Of a stretch of DNA of 64,000 nucleotides, positions 8,536 to 16,637 are shown in pieces. The stretch spans positions 186,001 through 250,000 of the forward strand of contig NZ_JAFMYW010000008.1 in the NCBI RefSeq assembly GCF_017353175.1. Reading direction: 5' to 3'. The notes below the pieces were generated by a model. The model was not told where the DNA came from and did not search any database. It saw only the letters and a list, made by a program, of their open reading frames with translations. Numbering within the stretch: position 1 is the first letter of the stretch; each line of letters starts with the position of its first letter. The translations under genes and the position numbers were made by a program. The stretch comes from Fibrella forsythiae. Its GTDB lineage: Bacteria; Bacteroidota; Bacteroidia; Cytophagales; Spirosomataceae.

Positions 8536-9501
8536 TCAATTCACCCGAAGTACGTCCATTTCAAAAACCAGCGGCTTATACGGTGTGATCTTTGTTCCTG
8601 AACCGGTTGATCCGTATGCCTGCCAGGAAGGAATAATGAGGAAGAACCGTTCGCCACGCCGTACCTTTTGCAGGGCGAGTGTCCAGCCGGAAATAACGGA
8701 GGTTTGTCCAACCGTTACGTCGTAACCCACCGTTGCACTCGATGGCGTAGTAGCAATGGTAGCTGCTGTAGGTACGTTTGTATCGAACACGGTTCCGTCT
8801 AGTAGTTTGCCCGTATACTGAATGGACGCGGTTTCTCCTACTTTGATCAATGCTGAATCAGGATTGGCCCTGATCTTGACAATTCGGATACCCCCTCCCA
8901 ATGTGTCGCTAACGGTTAGTTTGTTTGCGTTGATGTAATCGACAATCTGCTCTTCTTCCGTTCTGATCGACAAAACCCGAAGATCATACCGGATAGGTGA
9001 ATATTGGGGCAACACCAACGTACCTTGCCGACCCGCATCCAGCGAAGAAGGCACAATCATGGTGATTTTTTCACCTTCGTTGGCTACCGTCAGGCCCAGG
9101 AATATGCCGTTTGTGATCGTATTGTACAGGTACGAACCATACAGCAACGTACCTGTCCGGATAGGGTTAGTGCCATACGTATACGTTGCCGGATGAATGC
9201 CATCCGTACTGTCCAGGATGGTGCCATCCAATCGGCTCGATACTACATAGAAACGAATCTCATCACCAACCTGAGCCGACTGGCTGGATGGTGAAGTTGT
9301 TGTTTTTACGTAGTACGCACCTGTAGTTCCTAACTGAATAGCCTGTAGGTTCTTGGCAGAGATATACTGCTGAATTTCAGCTTCGTTTTCACGTTGCTTA
9401 CGGTCAGAAAGTGTCTCGCCGGTTTCCTGGCACCCTGTTAGCCATATGCCGCTAACAAGAAAAGTGGCCAGCAGAAAATATCGTTGAAGTACGTTACGCA
9501 T
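8536..9501 (-). CDS. Lipoprotein with two FKBP-type peptidyl-prolyl isomerase domains
   Basis: Predicted envelope lipoprotein that isomerises proline bonds during folding of exported proteins. A short signal (RYFLLATFLVSGIWLTGC) ends in a lipobox, LTGC, near residue 24. Two FKBP-like modules follow. The second (about residues 200-321) is clear: VGETASIQYTGKLLDGTVFD, then ISGWTLALQKVRRGERFFLIIP and AYG; the first (about 60-180) is more diverged and probably inactive. It is 321 residues long and is followed upstream by a second FKBP lipoprotein gene, suggesting tandem duplication. Minus-strand order is nrnA, FKBP, FKBP, rdgB; hairpins separate the units. Confidence 0.85.
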   Translation of the reverse strand: MRNVLQRYFLLATFLVSGIWLTGCQETGETLSDRKQRENEAEIQQYISAKNLQAIQLGTTGAYYVKTTTSPSSQSAQVGDEIRFYVVSSRLDGTILDSTDGIHPATYTYGTNPIRTGTLLYGSYLYNTITNGIFLGLTVANEGEKITMIVPSSLDAGRQGTLVLPQYSPIRYDLRVLSIRTEEEQIVDYINANKLTVSDTLGGGIRIVKIRANPDSALIKVGETASIQYTGKLLDGTVFDTNVPTAATIATTPSSATVGYDVTVGQTSVISGWTLALQKVRRGERFFLIIPSWQAYGSTGSGTKITPYKPLVFEMDVLRVN

Positions 9502-9598
9502 AATACGTTACCCGTCGGTTGTAATGCTTTAACTATCTAGGAAGCTATTTGATGTGACCCCGTAGATGCCCAAAGGGTTCAAAGAGCCTCTTAGTACA

Positions 9599-9636
9599 AC
9601 GACAGGCGGGTGACAAATCTGCCACCCGCCTGTCGT
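9599..9636 (-). terminator. Hairpin after the upstream FKBP gene
   Basis: A perfect 14-bp stem, 9599-9612 with 9623-9636 (ACGACAGGCGGGTG/CACCCGCCTGTCGT), and a 10-base loop, placed 9 bases past the stop codon of the 9646-10587 gene. There is no clean T-run on the minus side, so it could be a terminator without U-tract or an mRNA-stabilising hairpin. Confidence 0.7.
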
Positions 9637-9645
9637 TAATTTTTC

Positions 9646-10587
9646 TTAACGTCCACCAGCCTGCGGCTGTCCTTGCTGCTGCCCCGGCATCTGCGGCATT
9701 TGCTGCGGCTGCCCCTTGCTCACGTCAACCAGTTCGATATCGAAGATCAGTGGTGAGTTGGCCGGAATAGTTGGCGGAGCCCCCTGCTGACCGTAGGCCA
9801 TACCTGATGGAATAAACAGCGTACCTTTTGTGCCTTTGGCAAACTGCATGATTCCTTCTTCCCAACCTGGAATGATCATGCCAACACCTACCTGGAACTG
9901 AACCGGCTTGCCGCCGCTTTGCTGGTTAGTCAGTGAGCTGTCGAACACTTTACCGTTCAGCAACTTACCCGTGTACTGCACCTGTACGTTATCACCCTTG
10001 TTTGGTTTTACACCAGTACCCGGCTGATTGATGATATAGTATACTCCGTTGGCGGTTTTCTGTGCTTTGCCAGCCAGACCGTTCTTGGCCAGATAGTCGG
10101 TCAGGATCTTATCGTCGATCGATTTCTGTTTGTCGCGGCTTTCAGTCTGCGCTTTCTGGAATTCCTGCTCGTTCTGTACGTTCAACAGTTTCACGTTGAA
10201 AACAATATCAGACCCCTTGGTAATGCCCGGAGGAAATGGCTGACCCGCCCGCGTGAACAACGAATCGGCTTTTACGTAAAACGTAGCGCTATCGCCTTTA
10301 CCCAGCATGGCCAGACCTTCTTCAAAAGAACCTTTAAAGGGTGGTACCTGCAACATCAGCTGAAGGGGCGTGCCTTCTTTATGCGTATCCCGGATCACGG
10401 AGTCCTTGGCATTTTTCAGGGCCAGGTGCAACGTCAGGATATCGCCGATCTTTGATTTACGAGCTCCTTCGTTCTGCTCGTGCATCTGGTATTTCAGACC
10501 AGTCTCGGTAGTCTGCACACGGTCTTTGCCGCAGGCCATCATCACGGCTGCCAACAAGGTTGCTTTGGTAAGCGTCTTAATCTGCAT
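9646..10587 (-). CDS. FKBP-type peptidyl-prolyl isomerase lipoprotein (GldI-like)
   Basis: Signal sequence LTKATLLAAVMMAC ends in a lipobox cysteine (residue 19 or so). Two FKBP folds follow: an atypical first one (about 35-135) and a canonical second one (about 185-290) with GDNVQVQYTGKLLNGKVFDSS, IIPGWEEGIMQFAKGTKGTLFIPSGMAYG split over the active-site core, and PLIFDIELVDV. The tail is a Gln/Met/Pro-rich run. In flavobacteria GldI, an FKBP lipoprotein needed for gliding, is often next to a DHH-family nrnA gene, as here; however GldI is usually single-domain, so I leave the symbol blank. nrnA lies 46 bases upstream and is probably co-transcribed. Confidence 0.85.
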   Translation of the reverse strand: MQIKTLTKATLLAAVMMACGKDRVQTTETGLKYQMHEQNEGARKSKIGDILTLHLALKNAKDSVIRDTHKEGTPLQLMLQVPPFKGSFEEGLAMLGKGDSATFYVKADSLFTRAGQPFPPGITKGSDIVFNVKLLNVQNEQEFQKAQTESRDKQKSIDDKILTDYLAKNGLAGKAQKTANGVYYIINQPGTGVKPNKGDNVQVQYTGKLLNGKVFDSSLTNQQSGGKPVQFQVGVGMIIPGWEEGIMQFAKGTKGTLFIPSGMAYGQQGAPPTIPANSPLIFDIELVDVSKGQPQQMPQMPGQQQGQPQAGGR

Positions 10588-10633
10588 GTTGAATGTATTC
10601 GGTTGAATGTTTTTGTTAGGCCCTCTGTAGGAA

Positions 10634-11647
10634 TCAGACAGCTATGAGTTGTTCTTGGTAATCGGGTAAAACAGCCAGCAGTTTTTGCTCTGTTTCGGCC
10701 AGCGACAGTTTCATACGCCCACCAGCTGCGTTTTTATGACCGCCGCCATTGAAATGCGTACTCACCAGATCGCGCACCGAAAAATTGCCAACCGACCGGA
10801 ATGATAACCGGATCTCGTCGACCCGATCGATCAGGATAGCTGCTGCCGTAACTCCCTCAACCGAGAGCGCATAATTGACTAATCCCTCGGTATCGCCCGT
10901 TTTGGAACGATACCGACGAAGTTCGTCGGCAGTCAGCGTAATGTATGCGAAGTTATATTCGGGCAGTACCCGCAGTTTTTCATTCAGAACGTACCCAAGC
11001 AGCCGAAGCTTATCGATCGAAACCCCGTCGAAAATACGCCGGTGGATGCTGCTGACGTCGATATCCCGTTCCAGCAGTTGTGCGGCAATCCGGTGAACGT
11101 CGGGTGTGGTGCTTGGGTGCCGAAACGAACCTGTATCGGTCATCAGACCCGCATACAGACAGGCCGCCACATCAGCGTTGATCAGATCACCCTCACCCAG
11201 TTGATCGATGAGCTTGAAAATTAACTGGGTAGTCGAGGCCGCCGTTGGGTCCCAGTAAGCCAGATCGGCAAACAGTTCGGGTTCCAGATGATGATCGATC
11301 AGTACCTTACGGGCCGTGGCCATACGAACCATCGGTCCGAGATCTTTGATGCGATCGAGGCCTGAAAAATCGAGACAGAAGATTGTATCTGCATCGGCTA
11401 TCAACCCTTCTACAAGCGTACGGTTTTTGCCATCATAAGCTATTACCGTATCGTTGCCCGGCATCCAGGCGAGGTTATGCGGATAATCAGTGGGTGTAAC
11501 CACCGTAACCGCATGCCCTTTCTGCCGTAAATAGCCTGCCAGCCCCAGCGACGACCCCATAGCATCGGCGTCCGGGTTTTGATGGGTGGTAATTAAAATA
11601 CGATGGGGATGCCGTAGCAAATCGCCAATGGCCTCAATATCATGCAT
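10634..11647 (-). CDS. nrnA: DHH-family oligoribonuclease / PAP phosphatase NrnA
   Basis: Degrades short RNA oligonucleotides and probably 3'-phosphoadenosine-5'-phosphate in the cytoplasm. The DHH domain has THQNPDADAMGSSLGLAGYL, LDFSG, and VLIDHHLEP (the DHH motif); the DHHA1 domain near the C-terminus has HFNGGGHKNAAGGRM. Length 337 is normal. It is the first gene of a leftward set with the GldI-like FKBP lipoprotein. Upstream, 240 bases carry an inverted repeat shared with the divergent vWA gene. Confidence 0.93.
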   Translation of the reverse strand: MHDIEAIGDLLRHPHRILITTHQNPDADAMGSSLGLAGYLRQKGHAVTVVTPTDYPHNLAWMPGNDTVIAYDGKNRTLVEGLIADADTIFCLDFSGLDRIKDLGPMVRMATARKVLIDHHLEPELFADLAYWDPTAASTTQLIFKLIDQLGEGDLINADVAACLYAGLMTDTGSFRHPSTTPDVHRIAAQLLERDIDVSSIHRRIFDGVSIDKLRLLGYVLNEKLRVLPEYNFAYITLTADELRRYRSKTGDTEGLVNYALSVEGVTAAAILIDRVDEIRLSFRSVGNFSVRDLVSTHFNGGGHKNAAGGRMKLSLAETEQKLLAVLPDYQEQLIAV

Positions 11648-11795
11648 ATTGTCTAACGGAGCAACGCGCCGTTAACTGAAAAAACAGAGCAACCCCCTGT
11701 TGACGGATCAAAAAACGAATGGCGAAATTACGAATAAATCGCTAAACATGCCGGGGGCGAACAAAAGAGGCGAACAAACATGTTTACCGTTTGTT

Positions 11796-11865
11796 GTTTA
11801 CTGTCTTCTGTTGCGCTACTACGTAACGATAACGTACCTAAGCGAAACAACAGAAGACAGTAAAC
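11796..11865. repeat. Inverted repeat between nrnA and vWA gene
   Basis: Arms 11796-11817 and 11841-11865 pair with one small bulge (GTTTACTGTCTTCTGTTG). The loop holds AACGTACCTA, again the over-represented motif. The repeat sits in a divergent intergenic region, 24 bases before the vWA start, so it would be in the 5' leader of that gene rather than a 3' end. Confidence 0.85.
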
Positions 11866-11889
11866 AGAAGACTTCTTAACTGATTTGTC

Positions 11890-12993
11890 ATGAAAGGCTT
11901 TAATTTCTCTGAATTTGTGCCACCTGAGCAGAATGGGGGTAGTAAATTCGACCAGTTGCTCAACATTTTTCAGCAACTGCTGCTCATCACCTCGGGTGAT
12001 GTAGAGCAGGCTATGGCCTGGATGAACCAGCTTGATCGACAGTATAGCCTCACTGACGACAAGTACGGAATGGGTAATTTCTTCGACGAATTAAAAGAAA
12101 AGGGATATCTGACGGAAGAAAATCAGGAAGGAAAGATTTCGATTACACCCAAAACCGAGCAAACCATCCGGCGGTCGGCCCTCGACGAGATCTTCGGCAA
12201 ACTGAAACGGTCAAAGTCGGGTGGCAACCATAAAACGCCGTTCACTGGCTCGGGCGACGAACTGAGCAGCGACCTACGTACCTACCAGTTTGGCGATACG
12301 CTGGAGCAGATTTCGATGACCGAGTCGATCAAGAATGCGCAGATCAACAGTGGCGTCGATGATTTTAAGCTGATGGAGCGCGATCTGGAAGTAACCGAGA
12401 AGGAACAGAAAACGCAGACCAGCACGGTACTGATGATCGACATCAGCCACTCGATGATTCTGTATGGCGAAGACCGGATTACCCCCGCCAAAAAAGTGGC
12501 ACTGGCGCTGGTGGAGCTGATCAAGCAGAAGTATCCCAAAGACACGCTTGATATTGTCGTGTTCGGTAACGACGCCTGGCAGATTCAGGCTAAAGACCTA
12601 CCGTATCTGGAAGTGGGGCCGTACCACACCAACACGGTTGCTGGTCTGGAACTGGCCATGGACTTGCTCCGCCGCCGAAAGAACAAGAACAAGCAGATTT
12701 TTATGATCACCGATGGGAAACCAACTTGCCTGAAAGAAGGAATCCGGTATTATAAAAATTCGTTTGGCCTTGATCGTAAAGTGGTTAGCAAGACCCTGAC
12801 CCTGGCCGCTCAATGCCGCCGCCTCGACATTCCGGTGACAACCTTCATGATCGCCACCGACACGTACCTGAAGCAGTTTGTGCAGGAATTTACGAAAGTG
12901 AACAACGGGCGGGCCTATTACAGTGGCCTGCAAGGCCTCGGCAACATGATGTTCGAAGATTTCCAGCGGAACCGGAGGAAGAATATTAAGTAA
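11890..12993 (+). CDS. von Willebrand factor A domain protein
   Basis: A 367-residue cytoplasmic protein with a C-terminal vWA domain (about 170-350). The MIDAS metal site is visible: DISHS near residue 184, a Thr in the PYHTNT stretch, and MITDGKP. The N-terminal half is helical and charged. Proteins of this type (CoxE/YeaD-like) usually work with a MoxR-type AAA+ ATPase in chaperone or metal-insertion complexes; none is encoded in this window, so the partner must be elsewhere or absent. It has its own leader containing an inverted repeat. Its TAA stop lies inside a 49-bp perfect inverted repeat that also contains the stop of the convergent GNAT gene. Confidence 0.85.
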   Translation: MKGFNFSEFVPPEQNGGSKFDQLLNIFQQLLLITSGDVEQAMAWMNQLDRQYSLTDDKYGMGNFFDELKEKGYLTEENQEGKISITPKTEQTIRRSALDEIFGKLKRSKSGGNHKTPFTGSGDELSSDLRTYQFGDTLEQISMTESIKNAQINSGVDDFKLMERDLEVTEKEQKTQTSTVLMIDISHSMILYGEDRITPAKKVALALVELIKQKYPKDTLDIVVFGNDAWQIQAKDLPYLEVGPYHTNTVAGLELAMDLLRRRKNKNKQIFMITDGKPTCLKEGIRYYKNSFGLDRKVVSKTLTLAAQCRRLDIPVTTFMIATDTYLKQFVQEFTKVNNGRAYYSGLQGLGNMMFEDFQRNRRKNIK

Positions 12994-13098
12994 GTTAAGA
13001 GTGTAGAGTTAAGAATTAAGCGTTGCGCTGCCAGAACACAAAACTTGCTCTGGCAGCGCAACGCTTAATTCTTAACTCTACACTCTTAACTTACTTAA
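12986..13098. repeat. Perfect 49-bp inverted repeat joining two convergent genes
   Basis: Arms 12986-13034 and 13050-13098 are exact reverse complements over 49 bases, with a 15-base loop. The inner core is GCGTTGCGCTGCCAG. The stop codon of the vWA gene (12991-12993) and that of the GNAT gene (13091-13093) lie at mirror positions and would pair with each other. The outer arm text (GTTAAGAGTGTAGAGTTAAG) recurs, diverged, inside the lptE gene at 24550-24638. Confidence 0.95.
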
Positions 13099-13579
13099 GC
13101 CATTGATACATCACATAGGTATCTACCAGGCCGAGCGTCTGATGTTGATATGCCTTCGGAACAGTGCCGATGATCGTGAATCCGCAGCGTTCCCACAGTT
13201 TCACGGCTACTGTATTGGTCGACACCACGGCGTTGAACTGCATGGCTTTGAAACCCAGACGGCGGGCTTCATCGAGTGACGAAAGGCACATCGCCCTGGC
13301 AATGCCTCGGCCACGATGCGCCGGATGAACCATATAACCCGCGTTGGCAACGTGTGCACCAAGCCCTGGCTGATTGGCACACACAAAGAACGTACCGACA
13401 ACCTGCTCGGCTGATTCAGCCACGTAGGTAAACTTACCGGTCATAAACCAGGTGGTAAGCAGTTCCTCCCGCGATGACTCGGGTGCATACATGTACGTAT
13501 CACCCGATTTAATGACGGGTTCAATAATGGCCCAGATCGCGTCGTGGTCGTTAAGGGTAGCAGGTCGAATCGTGATCAT
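13091..13579 (-). CDS. GNAT family N-acetyltransferase
   Basis: Predicted acetyl-CoA-dependent N-acetyltransferase of about 162 residues. It starts MITIRPATLNDHDAIWAI and carries the acetyl-CoA-binding motif A in the form VHPAHRGRGIARAMC (R/Q-x-x-G-x-G/A) followed by NAVVSTNTVAVKLWERCGF, as in phosphinothricin/ribosomal-type GNATs. An in-frame ATG five codons upstream exists, but the conserved fold begins at the chosen one. Substrate unknown. It lies downstream of pyrD on the same strand with a 40-base gap, so the two are probably co-transcribed. Confidence 0.88.
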   Translation of the reverse strand: MITIRPATLNDHDAIWAIIEPVIKSGDTYMYAPESSREELLTTWFMTGKFTYVAESAEQVVGTFFVCANQPGLGAHVANAGYMVHPAHRGRGIARAMCLSSLDEARRLGFKAMQFNAVVSTNTVAVKLWERCGFTIIGTVPKAYQHQTLGLVDTYVMYQWLK

Positions 13580-13619
13580 TCTGTTTTGCCGCAACAGCCT
13601 CCAGCTTCGGTTGTCCTTA

Positions 13620-14663
13620 TTACTTTATCAGTCCCCGACAAATCTTGCTGGCCAGCGCAGGGCCTTCGTAGATGAAACCGGTATACACCTGAACAAGGCT
13701 GGCTCCGGCATCAAGTTTTTCCCGGGCGTCGGCGGCGGTTTGTATCCCTCCCACCCCAATGATCGGGAATGCCCCGCTCGATTTCGTGTGCAGATAGCGG
13801 ATCACTTCCGTCGAACGTACCTGAACGGGTTTTCCACTGACACCACCCGCGCCCATTGCCTCGACGGCAGCCGCTGGCGTAGTCAGGCCTTCTCGGCTGA
13901 TGGTGGTGTTGGTCGCAATAACGCCAGCTATTCCGGTTTCCCGTACAATCTCGATGATATCGTCGAGCTGACTGTTGGTTAGGTCGGGAGCAATTTTCAA
14001 GAGAATAGGTTTCGGCTTATTTTTCAGCATATTTTCACCCTGTAACCGGCCCAGAATGGCCGTTAGCGGGCCTTTTTCCTGCAAATCGCGTAAACCCGGC
14101 GTGTTGGGCGACGATACGTTGACGACGAAATAATCGACGTCGTTGAACAGATCGCGGAAGCACAGCAGGTAATCATCGAGAGCCGATTCGTTGGCCGTCA
14201 CTTTATTCTTACCGATGTTACCACCAATCAGCACACGCGACGTACCCGAGGCAGCCCGGTAATGCTCCAGACGCCCCGCCGCTGGCCCCGACCCTTTGTT
14301 GTTGAAACCCATCCGGTTGATCAGCCCATTATCTGCCTTAAGCCGGAACAGGCGCGGTTTATCATTGCCGGGCTGTGGTTTTGGCGTAACCGTACCAATC
14401 TCGATGAAGCCAAAGCCGAGGCTGCTCAGTTCGGCAATCCACTCGCCATTTTTATCGAATCCTGCCGCCAGCCCTACCGGGTTAGGGAAATGCAGGCCAA
14501 ACACGGTACGTTCGAGGCTTGGGTGTTTATAGGTGTAGAGCCGTCGCAGCAGACCAGACATACCGGGAATCCGGTGGGCAACCTGCAACACCGACATGGC
14601 AAAGTAATGGACAGACTCGGCGTTGAAGCGAAAGAGGATGGGTAGCAGAATACGCTTGTACAT
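13620..14663 (-). CDS. pyrD: Dihydroorotate dehydrogenase (quinone), class 2
   Basis: Membrane-associated flavoenzyme that oxidises dihydroorotate to orotate using quinones, the fourth step of pyrimidine synthesis. Class 2 is shown by the N-terminal amphipathic extension ([21 protein letters not shown]) before the barrel and the catalytic serine block [20 protein letters not shown]-binding segments [19 protein letters not shown] and [16 protein letters not shown] are all present. 347 residues, normal. The promoter -7 box lies only five bases before the ATG, suggesting a leaderless transcript. A dihydroorotase homologue lies about 0.6 kb away on the other strand. Confidence 0.96.
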   Translation of the reverse strand: MYKRILLPILFRFNAESVHYFAMSVLQVAHRIPGMSGLLRRLYTYKHPSLERTVFGLHFPNPVGLAAGFDKNGEWIAELSSLGFGFIEIGTVTPKPQPGNDKPRLFRLKADNGLINRMGFNNKGSGPAAGRLEHYRAASGTSRVLIGGNIGKNKVTANESALDDYLLCFRDLFNDVDYFVVNVSSPNTPGLRDLQEKGPLTAILGRLQGENMLKNKPKPILLKIAPDLTNSQLDDIIEIVRETGIAGVIATNTTISREGLTTPAAAVEAMGAGGVSGKPVQVRSTEVIRYLHTKSSGAFPIIGVGGIQTAADAREKLDAGASLVQVYTGFIYEGPALASKICRGLIK

Positions 14664-14668
14664 AGGCG

Positions 14669-14676
14669 CAAAGGTA
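14669..14676 (-). promoter_or_regulatory. Candidate -7 box for pyrD, close to its ATG
   Basis: On the minus strand TACCTTTG (plus-strand CAAAGGTA at 14669-14676) matches the Bacteroidota -7 consensus TAnnTTTG exactly and ends five bases before the pyrD start codon. A clear -33 TTTG is not seen. If used, transcription would begin at or next to the ATG. Confidence 0.45.
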
Positions 14677-14719
14677 CACGTTTAGCGCATGTACGACATC
14701 GTTCACCGTCGACAGTCGA

Positions 14720-14751
14720 TTTGCAATTGCGGGGCGGTGTGCCGTATTTTG
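14720..14751 (+). promoter_or_regulatory. Candidate promoter for gcvH
   Basis: TTTG at 14720-14723, a 21-base spacer, then TATTTTG at 14745-14751, 22 bases before the gcvH ATG. This is close to TTTG-N19/21-TAnnTTTG with one base missing in the -7 box. Confidence 0.45.
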
Positions 14752-14773
14752 TGCATCATAAATCCGGATACTA

Positions 14774-15157
14774 ATGACGTTCCCCGACGAACTACAATAC
14801 ACCCCTGATCACGAGTGGATTCGCCTCGAAAGCGACGGCACAGCCATTATCGGCATTACTGATTTTGCCCAGCACGAACTCGGCGACATCGTATATGTAG
14901 ACATCAACACGCTTGGCCAAACACTGGCTAAAGGTGAGATCTTCGGCTCGGTTGAAGCCGTTAAGACCGTATCGGACCTGTTCCTTCCCGTTGCCGGTGA
15001 GGTGTTGGAAATGAACGATGAAGCCGAAAAAAGCCCGGAACTCGTCAACACGGATCCCTATGGCCGTGGCTGGATCGTTCGCATCAAACTGACAGAAGGC
15101 ACTGACACAGACGACCTGCTATCTGCCAGCGCTTACCAGGAATTGATTGGACAATAA
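14774..15157 (+). CDS. gcvH: Glycine cleavage system H protein
   Basis: Lipoyl carrier protein that shuttles the aminomethyl group between the P, T and L proteins of the glycine cleavage system. The 127-residue sequence is fully typical: [25 protein letters not shown] at the N-terminus and the lipoylation site [16 protein letters not shown], where the lysine after EAV carries lipoate. No gcvP or gcvT gene is nearby. It is divergent from pyrD and followed by an inverted repeat and an intrinsic terminator. Confidence 0.97.
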   Translation: MTFPDELQYTPDHEWIRLESDGTAIIGITDFAQHELGDIVYVDINTLGQTLAKGEIFGSVEAVKTVSDLFLPVAGEVLEMNDEAEKSPELVNTDPYGRGWIVRIKLTEGTDTDDLLSASAYQELIGQ

Positions 15158-15164
15158 ACCTGTC

Positions 15165-15255
15165 TACAGTTTTCTGTTTACAGTCTTTTGTTGTTCCGCC
15201 GTTTACGATTTGAGAATTAGCGGAATAACAAAAGACCGTAAAACAGAAAACTGTA
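15165..15255. repeat. Inverted repeat after gcvH
   Basis: Arms 15165-15199 and 15220-15255 pair with few mismatches (ACAGTTTTCTGTTTACAGTCTTTTGTTGTTCCGC on the left, given here only in part by its ends ACAGTTTTCTG and GTTGTTCCGC). Belongs to the GTCTTCTGT-type of the junction-repeat family. It is followed 10 bases later by a separate intrinsic terminator. Confidence 0.8.
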
Positions 15256-15265
15256 AACTCCTTTC

Positions 15266-15289
15266 GGCTCCGTCTATGGAGCCTTTTTT
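15266..15289 (+). terminator. Intrinsic terminator abutting the dihydroorotase-like start codon
   Basis: GGCTCC (15266-15271), six-base loop, GGAGCC (15278-15283), then six Ts. A canonical rho-independent terminator for gcvH. The first ATG of the next gene begins at 15290, immediately after the T-run, leaving no room for a promoter between them. Confidence 0.85.
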
Positions 15290-16606
15290 ATGCCTATGCA
15301 TCTCCTGATCCGTTCGGCCCGCGTGGTCGATACAACCTCTGCCCATCATGATCAGGTCGTTGATCTGCTGATCGAAAACGGGCTTATCCGCCAGATAGGG
15401 ACTAATCTCGACGCACCAGCCGGAGCCCAACAGATCATCGACGTACCCAACTTACACGTGTCGGCAGGCTGGGTCGACGGTCGGGCATCGGCGAATGACC
15501 CCGGCCACGAACACCGCGAAACGCTTACTGACCTGGCAAGAGCCGCAGCAGCGGGTGGCTTTACCGACGTAGCACTTTTGCCAAACACCAGCCCGGTTGT
15601 TGATGCGAAAGACACGCTTGGGTACGTTCGCCGGATGGCCGAAGGCCAACCAACCCGCCTGCACCCGATGGCAGCCATTACGAAAGGAGCCAAAGGCGAT
15701 GATTTCACGGATATGATCGATCTGCACCGGGCGGGTGCGGTGGCCTTCACCGACGGCGATCATCCATTACAGAACCCGGATCTGCTGCTCAAAACGCTTC
15801 AGTACCTGCGGCCTATGAACGGCCTGCTCGTCAACCGCGCTGAAGATCAGTTACTGACCCAGTTCGGGCAAATGCATGAGGGAATTCAAAGTACAATGCT
15901 GGGCTTGAAAGGCATGCCCACGATGGCCGAAGTCATGATGATCGAACGTGATCTCCGCCTGCTTGCCTATGTACTTGAACAGGATGAGGCCACTGCCAGC
16001 AACGTACCTGTTACCCCAGTACTACACTTTTCGTGCGTTTCGGCTACCGAATCAGTTGAGTTGATCCGGAAAGCGAAAGCACGGGGGCTGCCCGTGAGCT
16101 GCGATGTTGCCGCCCACCAATTGGTTTTTACCGATATCGCCCTGGCCGGATTCGACACGTACCTGAAAGTAAACCCGCCCTTCCGCTCACAGGCCGACCA
16201 GGACGCGCTCTGGGCTGGCCTGGCCGATGGCACCATCGACATGATCGTATCAGACCATCACCCGCACGACGAAGAAAGCAAGAACGTTGAGTTCGACGTA
16301 GCGGAATTTGGCATCAGCACCATAGAAACCGTTCTGGCATCCATTCTGACGCACAGTGACCGACTCCCACTCGCAACCCTGGTCGACCGGCTCACGACAG
16401 GACCACGCCGGGTATTACGCTTGCCTACCGTAACCATCGCCGAAGAACAACCCGCCATACTGACGCTGTTTGACCCAACCGCGCAGTGGACATACAACCG
16501 TTCGGTATCACCCGCCAAAAATTCGCCCTTTCTGGGCAAAACACTGACCGGAAACGTGCTGGGAACTGTTCTGTTAACTAGAGCGTCGCTCTCGCTACCT
16601 TCGTAA
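15290..16606 (+). CDS. Dihydroorotase-like protein, predicted catalytically inactive
   Basis: Full-length (438 residues) amidohydrolase of the type I dihydroorotase family, with KVNPPFRSQADQDALWAGL, VSDHHPHDEES and MHEGIQSTMLGLKGMP all recognisable. Most metal ligands are missing. The DxHxHxR motif reads VDGRASAND (HxH replaced by R65 and S67), the HCED histidine is Arg183 (VNRAED), and the QHVS histidine is Cys249 (FSCVS). The final Asp is kept. Such pseudo-dihydroorotases are known as structural partners of aspartate transcarbamoylase (the PyrC' type in Pseudomonas); that is the likeliest role here, by inference. The start may be the second ATG (15296), because the first touches a terminator T-run. 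Confidence 0.85.
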   Translation: MPMHLLIRSARVVDTTSAHHDQVVDLLIENGLIRQIGTNLDAPAGAQQIIDVPNLHVSAGWVDGRASANDPGHEHRETLTDLARAAAAGGFTDVALLPNTSPVVDAKDTLGYVRRMAEGQPTRLHPMAAITKGAKGDDFTDMIDLHRAGAVAFTDGDHPLQNPDLLLKTLQYLRPMNGLLVNRAEDQLLTQFGQMHEGIQSTMLGLKGMPTMAEVMMIERDLRLLAYVLEQDEATASNVPVTPVLHFSCVSATESVELIRKAKARGLPVSCDVAAHQLVFTDIALAGFDTYLKVNPPFRSQADQDALWAGLADGTIDMIVSDHHPHDEESKNVEFDVAEFGISTIETVLASILTHSDRLPLATLVDRLTTGPRRVLRLPTVTIAEEQPAILTLFDPTAQWTYNRSVSPAKNSPFLGKTLTGNVLGTVLLTRASLSLPS

Positions 16607-16637
16607 AAAAAACGGAGCTCCACCCTTTGTTGACCTG

